Numbered from the stretch's first letter, positions 22,212 to 31,017 are shown. The stretch is 64,000 nt of DNA from Mycolicibacterium cosmeticum (GCF_000613185.1 NZ_CCBB010000001.1:2728001-2792000), one strand, 5' to 3'. Program-made: numbers and translations. The notes: generated from the letters alone by a model not told the origin.

Positions 22212-22694
22212 ATGGTTACCACCGGACCGGCCACCGCGGGCGCCGAGGTCGGCATCGCCGCCTCGCCCGAGGCGGTCTACGCGCTGATCACCGATCTGCC
22301 CACGCTGGCCACCCTGGCCGAGGAAACCCACACGATGGAGTGGGTCAGTGGCGACGCGCCGATCGCGGGGGCGGTGTTCAAGGGGCACAACCGCAACGGC
22401 GCCAAGAAGTGGACCACCACGTGCACGGTCACCACGGCCGAGCCGGGCCGCACCTTCGCGTTCGACGTCAAGTCCACCGGTCTGCCGATCGCGCACTGGC
22501 GTTACGACATCACGACCACCGCCGACGGTGGCTGCACCGTCACCGAGCGGACCTGGGACCGCCGGCCGGGCTGGTTCAAGCCGCTGGCCAAGCTGGCCAC
22601 CGGGGTCTCGGATCGGGATGCGGCCAACGCCGAGCACATCAAGGCCACCCTGGCGCGGCTGAAGAGCAGGGCCGAGTCCGGGATCACCGGCTAG
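22212..22694 (+). CDS. SRPBCC (START-like) polyketide cyclase/dehydrase family protein
   Basis: 160 aa. IAASPEAVYALITDLPTLAT opens the helix-grip fold, WTTTCTVTTAEPGRTFAFDV and WRYDITTTADGGCTVTERTW form the central sheet, and a long C-terminal helix closes it. The family binds hydrophobic ligands in its cavity. The start is the ATG at 22212. It lies divergent to the DUF427 gene by 64 bp and convergent with GT2. No substrate can be inferred. Confidence 0.83.
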   Translation: MVTTGPATAGAEVGIAASPEAVYALITDLPTLATLAEETHTMEWVSGDAPIAGAVFKGHNRNGAKKWTTTCTVTTAEPGRTFAFDVKSTGLPIAHWRYDITTTADGGCTVTERTWDRRPGWFKPLAKLATGVSDRDAANAEHIKATLARLKSRAESGITG

Positions 22695-22701
22695 CACCGA
22701 C

Positions 22702-23421
22702 TCAGCGGACCACTTCCCACTCCCGGCTGGCCGACCGCCGGAAGACGAAGACCGTGAACGAGTTGGTGAACCATTGCCACAGCAGGCTGGGCCAGCCGAC
22801 TTCGTGCGCCCGCCGGCCGGTGTGGAAGACGGCCAACCGACCGTCGAAGCGGGTCCGCCCGATCCGGGACAGCCGGCGGAACAGGTCCATATCCTCGGCG
22901 GCGACCAACGATTCGTCGAAGCCGTCGACGGCATGGAAGGCCTGCGCGGTGATCATCTGGAACTCCCCGCCGGACCCGCCGATGCCCAGGATGTTGTTCT
23001 GGAACCGGAATTGCAGCCCGAGCATCGTGAACACCCACGTGTCGAACCAGGTACTCGCCTCGGGCAGCACCCGGTATTTGACGGTCATGGCCACCAGCTC
23101 CGGGTGCCTGCCGAACTGCTCCAGTGCCGCGCCGAAGAATTCGTCGATATCGGGGATCACCACGTCGGCGTCGAGGAAGACGTAGAAATCACCACGGGCC
23201 AGCGCGGCACCCATGTTTCTGGCCTGCCCGATGGTCTGGCGGGCCGGCGAGTCGTGCACCACGACCCGGTCGGCGTACCGATGACCGATCGCGATGGTGG
23301 CATCGGCACTGTTGCCGTCGGACACGATGACCTCGTGCTCGCCCGAGAACGACGTGACGTTGCGCAGCGTGCGCTCCAGCGTCTTCTCTTCGTTCAGCGT
23401 CGGTATGACGAACGAGATCAC
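22702..23421 (-). CDS. Family 2 glycosyltransferase
   Basis: 239 aa, GT-A fold. SFVIPTLNEEKTLERTL at the N-terminus, the donor motif FLDADVVIPD (DxD) and the acceptor-side EDMDLFRRLSRIGR (ED/RRLxR-like) are present. There is no convincing membrane helix, although the last 50 residues contain a hydrophobic patch (LLWQWFTNSFTVFVF). The GTG at 23421 follows a strong AGGGAGGAGGG. The sugar donor and acceptor are unknown. Confidence 0.87.
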   Translation of the reverse strand: MISFVIPTLNEEKTLERTLRNVTSFSGEHEVIVSDGNSADATIAIGHRYADRVVVHDSPARQTIGQARNMGAALARGDFYVFLDADVVIPDIDEFFGAALEQFGRHPELVAMTVKYRVLPEASTWFDTWVFTMLGLQFRFQNNILGIGGSGGEFQMITAQAFHAVDGFDESLVAAEDMDLFRRLSRIGRTRFDGRLAVFHTGRRAHEVGWPSLLWQWFTNSFTVFVFRRSASREWEVVR

Positions 23422-23612
23422 CGCGCCCTCCTCCCTGTCGGCACCGATCAAACAGGGCGTTGCTGCCGTCTGGCTGTGGCAAAGCGGGCACCACACTGTG
23501 AGTCACGCACATCGCACGCGTGTGACGCAGATCATCGTCTATCGCAGGATCTTTCGCCGACCATCAGCAGCCGCCAGGCCGAAGGCGCGGAGATGCGGCA
23601 AAGAACGGAGGC

Positions 23613-24479
23613 TCAGAACGCGTAGCGGTGGTACTGCGCCATGTACTTGGCGGCCGGCACCGCCGACATCGCCCGGGCCATCAGTCGGAACGGCAGGGAC
23701 ACCTGCCGGAAACTGGCCGTCTCGAACGGTGACTGCCAGGCCAGCAGTCGCACGCCGGGCACCGCCGCGACGATCTCGTCGGGCCGGTTGATGCCCCAGT
23801 ACAGGGTCGCCCCGGACTTGCGCACCACCGAGTTGGTCCACTGCGCCTTGATGCCGAATCGGCTGAAGGCGTCGAATTGCAGTTCCCCGGAAGGGAATCG
23901 GGCCACGATGCGTCGGAGCAGCGCCGTGCCGTCGGCCTCGGTGAGGTACATGGTCAGTCCCTCGCCGAGCATCAGGACCGGGCGGTCGGCGGGAATGTCG
24001 GCCAGCCAGGCCGGATCGGTGACCGAGGCCGCGATCACCCGATACCGCGCTGCGCTCGCCTCACCTGGTCCATCCCCCGTCGCTGCGCTCGCCCCTTCAC
24101 CTGAGTAGAGGCGCTCACGCAGCCCGGCTACCTCGGGATAGTCGATGTCGTACCACTGCACGCCCGGCCCCGGGTTCACCCGGAAGAACCGGCTGTCCAG
24201 CCCGCACCCCAGGTGCAGCACGACTGCCTCGGGGTGGACCGCGAGGAACTGCCGGGTCCAGTCGTCGAAGTGCGCCGACCGGGTGGTGACGGCCGGTGAC
24301 CGGCCGGCCGTCATCGTCGTGCGGGTCCAGTCGTAGTCGATACGGCCGACGATCTGCTTGGCCCACCGATCGTGCAGGATCGAATTCGGTAGGTCCGCGT
24401 CGAGGGCCTTGGCGTAGAACGTGGCGAGCATGGTCTGGGGCGCACCGCTCAGGTCAACCTTCACGTTGTCGGTCACCAC
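23613..24479 (-). CDS. Leucine carboxyl-methyltransferase-family (PPM1/TIGR00027-like) SAM methyltransferase
   Basis: 288 aa. VVLHLGCGLDSRFFRVNPGP is SAM motif I of this large mycobacterial family, with WYDIDYPEV (SAM ribose) and LMLGEGLTMYL further on. Between them, at about residues 127-146, there is a short Gly/Ala/Ser-rich insert encoded by two copies of a 13-bp repeat (24048-24093). The insert keeps the frame and probably forms a surface loop. The target is unknown. Confidence 0.84.
   Translation of the reverse strand: MVTDNVKVDLSGAPQTMLATFYAKALDADLPNSILHDRWAKQIVGRIDYDWTRTTMTAGRSPAVTTRSAHFDDWTRQFLAVHPEAVVLHLGCGLDSRFFRVNPGPGVQWYDIDYPEVAGLRERLYSGEGASAATGDGPGEASAARYRVIAASVTDPAWLADIPADRPVLMLGEGLTMYLTEADGTALLRRIVARFPSGELQFDAFSRFGIKAQWTNSVVRKSGATLYWGINRPDEIVAAVPGVRLLAWQSPFETASFRQVSLPFRLMARAMSAVPAAKYMAQYHRYAF
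24048..24093. repeat. Two copies of CGCTGCGCTCGCC inside the methyltransferase gene
   Basis: CGCTGCGCTCGCC occurs at 24048-24060 and 24081-24093, each followed by a short TCACCTG-type segment. The duplication is in frame and encodes the extra Gly/Ala/Ser loop of the methyltransferase. Confidence 0.7.
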
Positions 24480-24515
24480 CCGAGGCTAACGCCGCCGGGA
24501 CCCCACGCCGGGCGC

Positions 24516-24543
24516 GCTGAACACCACCGGCGTGGTGTTCAGC
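24516..24543 (-). terminator. 12-bp hairpin at the end of the SDR gene
   Basis: GCTGAACACCAC (24516-24527) and GTGGTGTTCAGC (24532-24543) pair perfectly around CGGC. The stem overlaps the SDR stop codon, so it probably ends the NTF2/SDR transcript. There is no T-run. Confidence 0.6.
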
Positions 24544-25558
24544 CGGCCTTGGTCTTGCGTCGCGCTTGCCGCAGGCCCACCCAGAACCGGGCCGCCTCAC
24601 GGATGGAGTTCTCCACCGGCGATGGCTCCCAACCGAGTTCGCGCCTGGCCTTGGCGCAATCCACCGGCGCCTCGGCACGCATGAGGCGCAACGAGGCCAG
24701 CGACAGCTTCTCGTCGGTGCCCTTCATCTTGCCCTTGATGGTGCCCATGGTGGCCAGCAGATAGGTCAGCGGCAGCGGAATCGATCTCGCCGGTGCGGGC
24801 ACACCGGCCGCCTCCGCGGCGATCCGCGCCACCTCGGCGTTGCTGATCATCTTGTCCGAGATCAGGTAACGCTCCCCGACCCGGCCCAATGCGGCGGCCT
24901 TGATCAGGGCGCGGGCGGCATCGTTGACGCCGACCGCCTCCAACTCGATTCCGCTCATCACGAAGGGCAACTTGCCGAAGGCCGCGCCGGCGATGATCTC
25001 ACCGTGCGGCGTGCGCCCCCAATCCTTTCCGCCGTAGGTGGTGGACACGCACATGGCCACCGCGGGCAGCCCGCGCTCACGGGCGTATTGCAACACCAAT
25101 TTCTCGGCCTGCACCCGCGACCGCACGTACGGCGTCAATCCCCGTTCCGAGATCACGTCGTCCTCGGTGGCGACCCGGCCACGACGCCGGCCCACCGTGG
25201 CGTAGCTACTGGTGAACACGAATTTCTGCAAGCACGAAGCGATTTCGGGTTCGGTGGCGATGTCCAGGACATTGCGGGTGCCCTCCACGTTGGTACGGAA
25301 CAGCGGCGCGGGATCACGCAACCAGCCGCGGGTGTCGACGACGCAGTAGTAGACGACGTCGACTCCGGTCATGGCCGCGCGCAACACCTCGTTGTCCCAG
25401 ATGTCGCCGACGAAGCGCTGCACCTCCAGGTCGTCGATGCCGACGGTGTTGGCGCCCTGGCGCACCATCACCCGGACGTCTTCACCGTCCTCGACCAGGC
25501 AGCGCACCACATGGGAACCCAGGTAGCCGTTCCCGCCGATCACCAAGGAAGTCGTCAC
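24539..25558 (-). CDS. Extended SDR NAD(P)-dependent epimerase/dehydratase (3-beta-HSD-like)
   Basis: 339 aa. The nucleotide-binding motif is VIGGNGYLGSHVVRCL (about 6-21). The catalytic region carries FVFTSSYATVG and Y-R-S-R-V-Q-A-E-K, a YxxxxxxxK arrangement instead of the classic YxxxK, so the catalytic Tyr/Lys should be checked. The GTG at 25558 overlaps the stop of the NTF2-like gene (GTGA). The pair resembles M. tuberculosis Rv0138-Rv0139. With the KstR-type box upstream, a steroid or lipid substrate is plausible but not shown. Confidence 0.84.
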   Translation of the reverse strand: MTTSLVIGGNGYLGSHVVRCLVEDGEDVRVMVRQGANTVGIDDLEVQRFVGDIWDNEVLRAAMTGVDVVYYCVVDTRGWLRDPAPLFRTNVEGTRNVLDIATEPEIASCLQKFVFTSSYATVGRRRGRVATEDDVISERGLTPYVRSRVQAEKLVLQYARERGLPAVAMCVSTTYGGKDWGRTPHGEIIAGAAFGKLPFVMSGIELEAVGVNDAARALIKAAALGRVGERYLISDKMISNAEVARIAAEAAGVPAPARSIPLPLTYLLATMGTIKGKMKGTDEKLSLASLRLMRAEAPVDCAKARRELGWEPSPVENSIREAARFWVGLRQARRKTKAG

Positions 25559-26061
25559 TTCGTCCGCCCCATCCCCTGCATCCAGGCCGCCGCCTCGTCG
25601 GGCAGAGTGCCCAACTCCGCGGCCTTCTTGCACCACTTCATCGCGGCCGACACGAACCGCAGCGGGTTGTAGATGTCCTCCTGGCGCCGCCACAGGCCGT
25701 CACCGGCGTAGGTGACGATGGAGATGTTGGTGGCGCTGATGATCGTGCCGTCGCCGGGATCGCGCATCGGGTTGTCCAGTTCGCAGATCACCCGGCCGGT
25801 GGCCTCGTCGATCACCGTCCACAGCGCCGGGAAGGCGGTCATGTGGTTGCCGGGAAAGGACTCCATGGTGTTCCAGATCCATGGGCGCACCTCTTCGCGG
25901 CCGCGCATGGTGCCCGCGGCGTGCTCGATGTACTCGACATCGGGGGTGTACTGGTCGACCCATGGGTCCCAGTCCCGGGTCTCGGCGGCCCTGGCGACCG
26001 TCCGCTCGAACCGTGCGAATGCCTCTGTCAGCTCATCGCGGGTGAACAACCTGCTCGTCAC
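25555..26061 (-). CDS. NTF2/SnoaL-like protein
   Basis: 168 aa, cone-shaped NTF2 fold. TRDELTEAFARFERTVAR begins the first helix; WDPWVDQYTPDVEYIEHAAG and VICELDNPMRDPGDG give sheet residues. The family covers isomerases, dehydratases and ligand-binding proteins. The GTG at 26061 lies 5 bp after a TATTTT -10 on the same strand, so the message is probably leaderless. It is the first gene of the NTF2/SDR operon. Confidence 0.84.
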   Translation of the reverse strand: MTSRLFTRDELTEAFARFERTVARAAETRDWDPWVDQYTPDVEYIEHAAGTMRGREEVRPWIWNTMESFPGNHMTAFPALWTVIDEATGRVICELDNPMRDPGDGTIISATNISIVTYAGDGLWRRQEDIYNPLRFVSAAMKWCKKAAELGTLPDEAAAWMQGMGRTK

Positions 26062-26066
26062 GTCTC

Positions 26067-26084
26067 AAAATAGAACACGTTCTA
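26067..26084 (-). promoter_or_regulatory. KstR-type operator TAGAACACGTTCTA overlapping a -10
   Basis: TAGAAC-AC-GTTCTA at 26071-26084 is a perfect 14-bp palindrome and fits the known KstR consensus TNNAACNNGTTNNA. It overlaps TATTTT (26067-26072, minus strand), the likely -10 of the leaderless NTF2/SDR operon. A repressor bound here would block transcription. KstR controls cholesterol catabolism in mycobacteria; its gene is not in this window. Confidence 0.7.
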
Positions 26085-26103
26085 GCGGCTCTTGTCGAGA
26101 TTT

Positions 26104-26958
26104 TCAGGAACGCCGGGAGCGGACCAGCCGCACGATCGCGTACCCGATGCCGCCGGCCACGGCCACCGCCGCCAGCCACGGCAGCAGCAGCCCGACCGCC
26201 AGCAGCGTCTGCCACAGCGCGCTCATCAGCAGGTCCCAGCCACGCTCAACCTGTCCGAAGAACCCGTGGTACTGCTCGGGAGCGGGACCGCCGACCCGCT
26301 CGGCGCGGATCTCCACGTTCACGGTGCTGTAGTCGATCTGGGCGCCCAGCGCCGCCCGCTGTGCCCGCAGGCTGTCCAGGTCGGCCTGCCGCTGCGACAA
26401 CGCTTCCTCGGCCTTGATCAGCGCCTCGGGGTCCTTGGCATCGCGCATGATGCCCAGCAGCCGGTCCACCGATGTCTGCAACGCGGTGATGCGCGCGTCG
26501 AGGTCCACCCGCTGCGCGGTCACGTCGTCGGAGGTGATCTGCACGCTCTCCACGGTGCCCAGCTTCTTGAGGTCGGCCAGCGCGGCGTCGAGTTTCGCGG
26601 CGGGCACCCGCAGGGTCAGCGAGACGTGCGCCCGCCCGGTACCCGAACCCGCGTCCTCGGACCGGTTGTCCACCCGGCCGCCCGCCGTCGTCGCGATCTC
26701 GGCGGCCCGGTCGGCGGTGACGGGCGGATCGGCGGCGGTGATGGTCACGGTCGCGGTCTTGACGATGTCGCGCTTGGTGTCCGGCACGTCCGGGGGCGCC
26801 AGCGGCGGGCCGCCGCCGGCGTCGGTGAGCTTCGATTCGGGAGCCGATGCCACCGGAGCCTCCGGTGCCACCGGCGCCGCCCGGTCCAGGGCCGGCGGAC
26901 CGCCGGCACAGCCGGTGAGCGCCGCCAGGAGCAGAACCAGGGCCAGGGCCTTTGCCAT
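26104..26958 (-). CDS. DUF4349 lipoprotein
   Basis: 284 aa. The signal peptide ends in lipobox LTGC (Cys17). A Pro/Ala-rich stretch is followed by the DUF4349 domain: IVKTATVTITAADPP, GGRVDNRSED, LTLRVPAAKLDAAL, then a coiled coil (about 165-205, AEEALSQRQADLDSLRAQRA). A membrane helix follows (about 245-270), with a basic RLVRSRRS tail. DUF4349 lipoproteins are envelope proteins of unknown role. It probably has its own promoter; the neighbours are unrelated. Confidence 0.86.
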   Translation of the reverse strand: MAKALALVLLLAALTGCAGGPPALDRAAPVAPEAPVASAPESKLTDAGGGPPLAPPDVPDTKRDIVKTATVTITAADPPVTADRAAEIATTAGGRVDNRSEDAGSGTGRAHVSLTLRVPAAKLDAALADLKKLGTVESVQITSDDVTAQRVDLDARITALQTSVDRLLGIMRDAKDPEALIKAEEALSQRQADLDSLRAQRAALGAQIDYSTVNVEIRAERVGGPAPEQYHGFFGQVERGWDLLMSALWQTLLAVGLLLPWLAAVAVAGGIGYAIVRLVRSRRS

Positions 26959-26985
26959 GCTCCGAATGTACCGACTACCTGTGAG

Positions 26986-27855
26986 TCAACTGGCAGCGTT
27001 GATCCAGCCGGAAGAGCTGGAGAAACGACCGGGGGTGTCGCCGAAGCGCGCCTGGAACTCCTTGATGAAATGCGACACGCTGCTGTACCCGACCTCACGC
27101 GACACCACCGCCACCCCGGACCGGCCCTCCTCCAGCAACTGCCTGGCCCGGTCCAGCCGTTTCTCCTTCACGTAGCGGTACGGCGATCGGCCGGTCAATT
27201 CCCGGAACCCCCTGGAAAAGGCCGACGGACTCAGGCACACCTGCGCGGCCAGCGTGTCGACGGTCAGCGGTTCGGTCAGGTGGTCGGCGATGTAGTCCAG
27301 CACGGCCCCCATGGGATTCGTAACAGCCTGCGCGACAGCGAGATTCACCATCCTGGCCCGCTGCTGGCCCTGCAGCAGCCGGTACACCAACTCCTGCAGG
27401 TGCAGCGGCGCCAGGACGCGACGGTCGTCGACGGACGCCAGCGCCCGCAGAAATCGCACCACGCTGTTCACCACCTCCGGATCGGGTGCGCACACAGCGC
27501 TGGCCGGTCCGGGCAGCGGCGCCGGGCGGCGCATGTTGGACAGGGTGGACCGGACCAGGTACGGGTCGATCGGCAGCAGCAGGCAGAAGACCGGGCGGGA
27601 CGGAGCGGCATCCAGCACGCCGGACAAGACCTCTCGCCGGCCGCCGAGCACCGCATAGCTCACCGCGTCGTAACCCGAGATCTCACCGGCGATCAGCCCG
27701 AAGGACAGCGGCTCGACCTCGTTCCAGCGTGGCGGCGCGGGGCGCGTGAACCGGTGGATCGTCAACCCGGGCCAGGCACTCACCTCGGCACCCGGGCGCC
27801 CCGTCGACCGGCCGAGTTCGGCCACCAACCGCGTCACCTCGATCATCGTCGCCAT
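26986..27855 (-). CDS. AraC-family transcriptional regulator
   Basis: 289 aa. The N-terminal ligand domain resembles the AraC_N type seen in alcohol/aldehyde-responsive regulators. The C-terminal double helix-turn-helix spans about residues 185-285 (LTVDTLAAQVCLSPSAFSR, FRELTGRSPYRYV, REVGYSSVSHFIKEFQ). The ATG at 27855 was chosen; others at 27867 (non-ATG) and 27846 are possible. It is divergent from the VOC gene with 200 bp between, so that gene is a candidate target. Confidence 0.85.
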   Translation of the reverse strand: MATMIEVTRLVAELGRSTGRPGAEVSAWPGLTIHRFTRPAPPRWNEVEPLSFGLIAGEISGYDAVSYAVLGGRREVLSGVLDAAPSRPVFCLLLPIDPYLVRSTLSNMRRPAPLPGPASAVCAPDPEVVNSVVRFLRALASVDDRRVLAPLHLQELVYRLLQGQQRARMVNLAVAQAVTNPMGAVLDYIADHLTEPLTVDTLAAQVCLSPSAFSRGFRELTGRSPYRYVKEKRLDRARQLLEEGRSGVAVVSREVGYSSVSHFIKEFQARFGDTPGRFSSSSGWINAAS

Positions 27856-28055
27856 CCCCCGAAACACTTGTCGGCGAGGCGGATCATCGACCGGCCGAGC
27901 CGGCGGCTCAGTTGCCAGGTCAGCTTACTGGGAATGTGCTGATGACGGGGGCCTGCGCGGGTGGCATGACGTGTTCCCGCCCGGCTCTGGCGGATATCGA
28001 CTCGTCGTCCCCGAAAGCGCCGCGGGCCCGCCGGGCGCGGCGACAGGATCGCACC

Positions 28056-28487
28056 ATGACTGCGCCCGTCGACGCCCGCTTCCGCGGCGTGCACCACGTG
28101 TCGTTGACCGTCACCGATCTCGCGGCGAGCGTCGCGTGGTACCAGCGGGTATTCCGGACCGAGCGGTTGGACATCACCATCCCGCATTACGGCCGGGAGG
28201 AGACCGGTTACAGCGTGCTGTTGCCCGAGCCCCGATCGGGTCTGATCTTCGGGCTGCACACCAACACCGGCAATCACGGGGAACGCTTCGACGAGGCCCA
28301 CACCGGGTTGGATCACGTGTCGTTCGGGGTGTCCGGGCGGGCGGCGCTACAGGTGTGGACCGCTTGGCTCGACGAGCTCGGGGTCGAGCACACCGGAATC
28401 GTGGACGAGACGGATCCGCTCACGTACTCGACCGTGGTGTTCCGCGATCCGGACAACATTCAGCTCGAACTCATTGCGATGGACTGA
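28056..28487 (+). CDS. Glyoxalase/VOC-superfamily protein
   Basis: 143 aa, one complete VOC module pair. Metal-ligand candidates are His in GVHHVSLTV (about residue 12), His in LDHVSFGV and Glu in NIQLELIAMD at the C-terminus, an arrangement fit for metal-dependent lyases or dioxygenases. The ATG at 28056 was chosen over longer frames. Its last 17 bp overlap the end of the convergent histidine kinase gene. Confidence 0.85.
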   Translation: MTAPVDARFRGVHHVSLTVTDLAASVAWYQRVFRTERLDITIPHYGREETGYSVLLPEPRSGLIFGLHTNTGNHGERFDEAHTGLDHVSFGVSGRAALQVWTAWLDELGVEHTGIVDETDPLTYSTVVFRDPDNIQLELIAMD

Positions 28488-29874
28488 GGTAGACCGGCAG
28501 GCGCACGCTGAATCGGGTGTCACCGGGAACCGATGACACCGACAGGTTGCCGCCGTGACGTTCGGTGATGCGCCAGGCCAGATCCAACCCGAGCCCGTTG
28601 CCTTCGCCGGCCGGCTTGGTGGTGAAGAAGGCCGTGAACACGTGGTCGATGATGTCGGGCGCGATACCGGGGCCGTCGTCGCAGATCTGCACGCACACCA
28701 TGTCGTCGCCCTCCCGGGCGGTCCGCACGGTCAGCGTGCCGCGACCACGCATGGCCTCCAGCGCATTCTCGATCAGGTTCGTCCAAACTTGATTCAGATC
28801 GCCTGCGTGACAGCCTATCTCCGGTATGGACGGGTCCCACTGGGTGATCAGCGCGATGCCGCTGCCCGGCCCGATGCGCCCCTGGAACATCAGCAGTGTG
28901 CTGTTCAGCAGCTCATGGAGATCGGCCTGGCGGATATCCCCGCGGTCCATCTGCGAATAGTGCTTTGCCCCCTCCAGCAGAGCTGAGATCCGCTTGCTCG
29001 CCTCGGTGATGTCCCGCAGCCGCAGCTCGCCGTCCAGGCAATCGGTGAGCAGTTCGACGGCGCGCCGCAGCTCACCGGCGGGCACGGGTTCACCGATCGC
29101 GGTGGCCATCCGTTGTAACCAGCCGACGTCCAGTCCGGCTTCGGCGAAAGTCGGGGCGTGGTCCCAGCCTGCGGCGACGCCGCGCTGCTGTAGCCAGTCC
29201 CCGATCTGCTCCTCACGATCGGAGAGTTCCAGTGGGCCGATACGCGGTCCGCTGCCGGCGTGCTCGACGGCGTCGGCGTGCAGGTCGGCCCAGTCCGGCG
29301 GCGTCGCCCGTCGTTGCAGCCGCCGCAGCACACCGGCCAGGTCGGTGGCGGCGCGCGCCACAGCAGCGGCCGGATTGTTCAGATGGTGGGTCAGTCCCGC
29401 CGTGATGGTGCCCAGCGCCGTCAGCCGGGCCCGCTGACCGAGCAGCTGCTGCTGCCGGATGGCGCCCAAGGTGTGACCCGCCAGTAGGTGAACGGCCATC
29501 GGGAACTGCGACTGCATGAAGCCGGCGAACCGCTCGGCATCCAGGACGAAGAAGCGCGAACTGCGGGTGAGCTGAATCGACACGTCGTAAACCTGTGCGG
29601 CATCGGGGATATACGCCACCCATGCCCCGCAGTACGCGCCGCGCTGCGAGGTCCGGCGAGTCTGGACGTCTATACCGCCCATCCGTCCAGACATCACCAG
29701 CTCACCATCGATCATGACGTAGAAGCACCGCGCGGGATCACCTTCGCGGACCAAGACGCCGGCCGGAAAAGTCTCGATCCGTCCTTCGGCACACAATATT
29801 TCGAGCTGGCTGTCCGACAGGTGCTCAAACAGGAACAGCGTGCGTAATTCGTCGGCCCGGCATTGCTCAGACAT
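28471..29874 (-). CDS. Histidine kinase with N-terminal cyclic-nucleotide-binding-like domain
   Basis: 467 aa, no membrane segment, so cytosolic. Residues about 10-130 form a cNMP-binding-type barrel (FEHLSDSQLEILCAEGRIET, GDPARCFYVMIDGELVMSGR). The kinase part follows: His box TAGLTHHLNNPAAAVARAAT, N box NQVWTNLIENALEAM, G1 DDGPGIAPD and G2 GEGNGLGLDLAWRI. The ATG at 29874 was chosen. No response-regulator gene is adjacent, so it is an orphan kinase that may sense cAMP or redox state. Similar proteins exist in mycobacteria, but none has a role I can cite. Confidence 0.87.
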   Translation of the reverse strand: MSEQCRADELRTLFLFEHLSDSQLEILCAEGRIETFPAGVLVREGDPARCFYVMIDGELVMSGRMGGIDVQTRRTSQRGAYCGAWVAYIPDAAQVYDVSIQLTRSSRFFVLDAERFAGFMQSQFPMAVHLLAGHTLGAIRQQQLLGQRARLTALGTITAGLTHHLNNPAAAVARAATDLAGVLRRLQRRATPPDWADLHADAVEHAGSGPRIGPLELSDREEQIGDWLQQRGVAAGWDHAPTFAEAGLDVGWLQRMATAIGEPVPAGELRRAVELLTDCLDGELRLRDITEASKRISALLEGAKHYSQMDRGDIRQADLHELLNSTLLMFQGRIGPGSGIALITQWDPSIPEIGCHAGDLNQVWTNLIENALEAMRGRGTLTVRTAREGDDMVCVQICDDGPGIAPDIIDHVFTAFFTTKPAGEGNGLGLDLAWRITERHGGNLSVSSVPGDTRFSVRLPVYLSPSQ

Positions 29875-29986
29875 CGCGGCCGACGTTAGCCGCGCACCAG
29901 GCAGTCCACCGTCATCGTCCCCGAATGGGCAACGGCCGGACCGGAACACGCTACGCGGCGGCCGCAAAGTGCTGCATCCTCGAACG

Positions 29987-30661
29987 GTGAGCGTGCCCTA
30001 TGTCCTGTTCGTCGTGACCAACGCGGCGGTGATCGGTCCCAACAACCGGCCGACCGGATTCTTCTTCCCGGAGATCGCGCATCCGTTCGCGGTGCTCGAC
30101 CGGGCCGGCGTCGCCGTCGAATTCTGCTCCCCGCTGGGCGGCCGGCCCCCGGAGGACGGATTCGATGCCGACGATGCCGAGCAGACCGCATTCCTGGACA
30201 CCAAGGCGTACCGACGGCTGGGTCGCAGCCGCCGGCTGGCCGAGGTGGACGTCGTGGACTATGACGCGGTGTTCGTCCCCGGCGGACTCGGACCCATGGT
30301 GGACATCACCGGCAACCCCGAGGTGCAGGACACCGTGCGGCGCGCGTGGGACGCGGGCTTGATCGTCTCGGCGGTGTGTCACGGACCGTCGGCGTTCCTC
30401 GGCGTCACCCTCGCCGACGGCTCCCCGTTCGTGCGCGGCCGCAAGTTGACGTCCTTCTCGACCGCCGAAGAGGACGGCTACGCCGACAAGGACGTCCCGT
30501 TCGACCTGGAAGCCGCGCTGCGCGCCGAGGGTGCGCTCTACACGGCGACGGAACCCTGGCATCCCCAGCTGGTCGTGGACGGCCGCCTGATCACCGGCCA
30601 GAACCCGCAATCGGGTTCCTTGGTCGGCGAGGCCCTGGTCGACGCCTTGAAGCGGGTGTGA
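29987..30661 (+). CDS. DJ-1/PfpI-family protein (Hsp31/glyoxalase III-like)
   Basis: 224 aa. The nucleophile elbow is SAVCHGPSAFLG (Cys about residue 130) and the Glu comes from FFPEIAHPF near the N-terminus, the Cys/Glu pair of class-I glutamine-amidotransferase-like DJ-1 proteins. VFVPGGLGPMVD is also typical. The length fits chaperone/glyoxalase-type members. The start is GTG 29987 or 29993. The stop overlaps the next ATG by 1 bp. A role in methylglyoxal or oxidative stress is inferred. Confidence 0.86.
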   Translation: MSVPYVLFVVTNAAVIGPNNRPTGFFFPEIAHPFAVLDRAGVAVEFCSPLGGRPPEDGFDADDAEQTAFLDTKAYRRLGRSRRLAEVDVVDYDAVFVPGGLGPMVDITGNPEVQDTVRRAWDAGLIVSAVCHGPSAFLGVTLADGSPFVRGRKLTSFSTAEEDGYADKDVPFDLEAALRAEGALYTATEPWHPQLVVDGRLITGQNPQSGSLVGEALVDALKRV

Positions 30662-30969
30662 TGGGCGCAACCGACCCGATAGTGGTGGTGGCGCACTGGC
30701 ACACCACCGACGGCGCACTCGACACGGTGCTGGCGCAGATCGCCGCGTTGCGCCCACGGTCGCTGGCCGAGCCCGGCTGCCTCGACTACCAGGCCTTCCA
30801 AAGCGTCCTCGACCCGACCCACCTCGTCCTCGTCGAGCGCTACCGCGACACGGCCGCCCTCGACGAGCACCTGGCGTCACCGCACTACCAGGAGCTGGTG
30901 GTCGGGCGGGTGCGCCCGCTGCTCACCGACCGGCAGGTGGAGCTCTTGGCGCCGCGGCCGTCCAGCTGA
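30661..30969 (+). CDS. Antibiotic biosynthesis monooxygenase (ABM)-domain protein
   Basis: 102 aa, one ferredoxin-like ABM domain. VVVAHWHTTDGALDTVLAQI, EPGCLDYQAFQSVLDP and LVERYRDTAALDEHLASPHY are diagnostic. The ATG at 30661 overlaps the DJ-1 stop, so the two are co-translated. Members are cofactor-free oxygenases or quinone/heme-handling proteins. Coupling to DJ-1 suggests a stress detoxification pair. Confidence 0.86.
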   Translation: MGATDPIVVVAHWHTTDGALDTVLAQIAALRPRSLAEPGCLDYQAFQSVLDPTHLVLVERYRDTAALDEHLASPHYQELVVGRVRPLLTDRQVELLAPRPSS

Positions 30970-31017
30970 GCCGTCCGCGAGCGGGAACCAACCGAACGTC
31001 GGCGCGGTTATCTAGAC

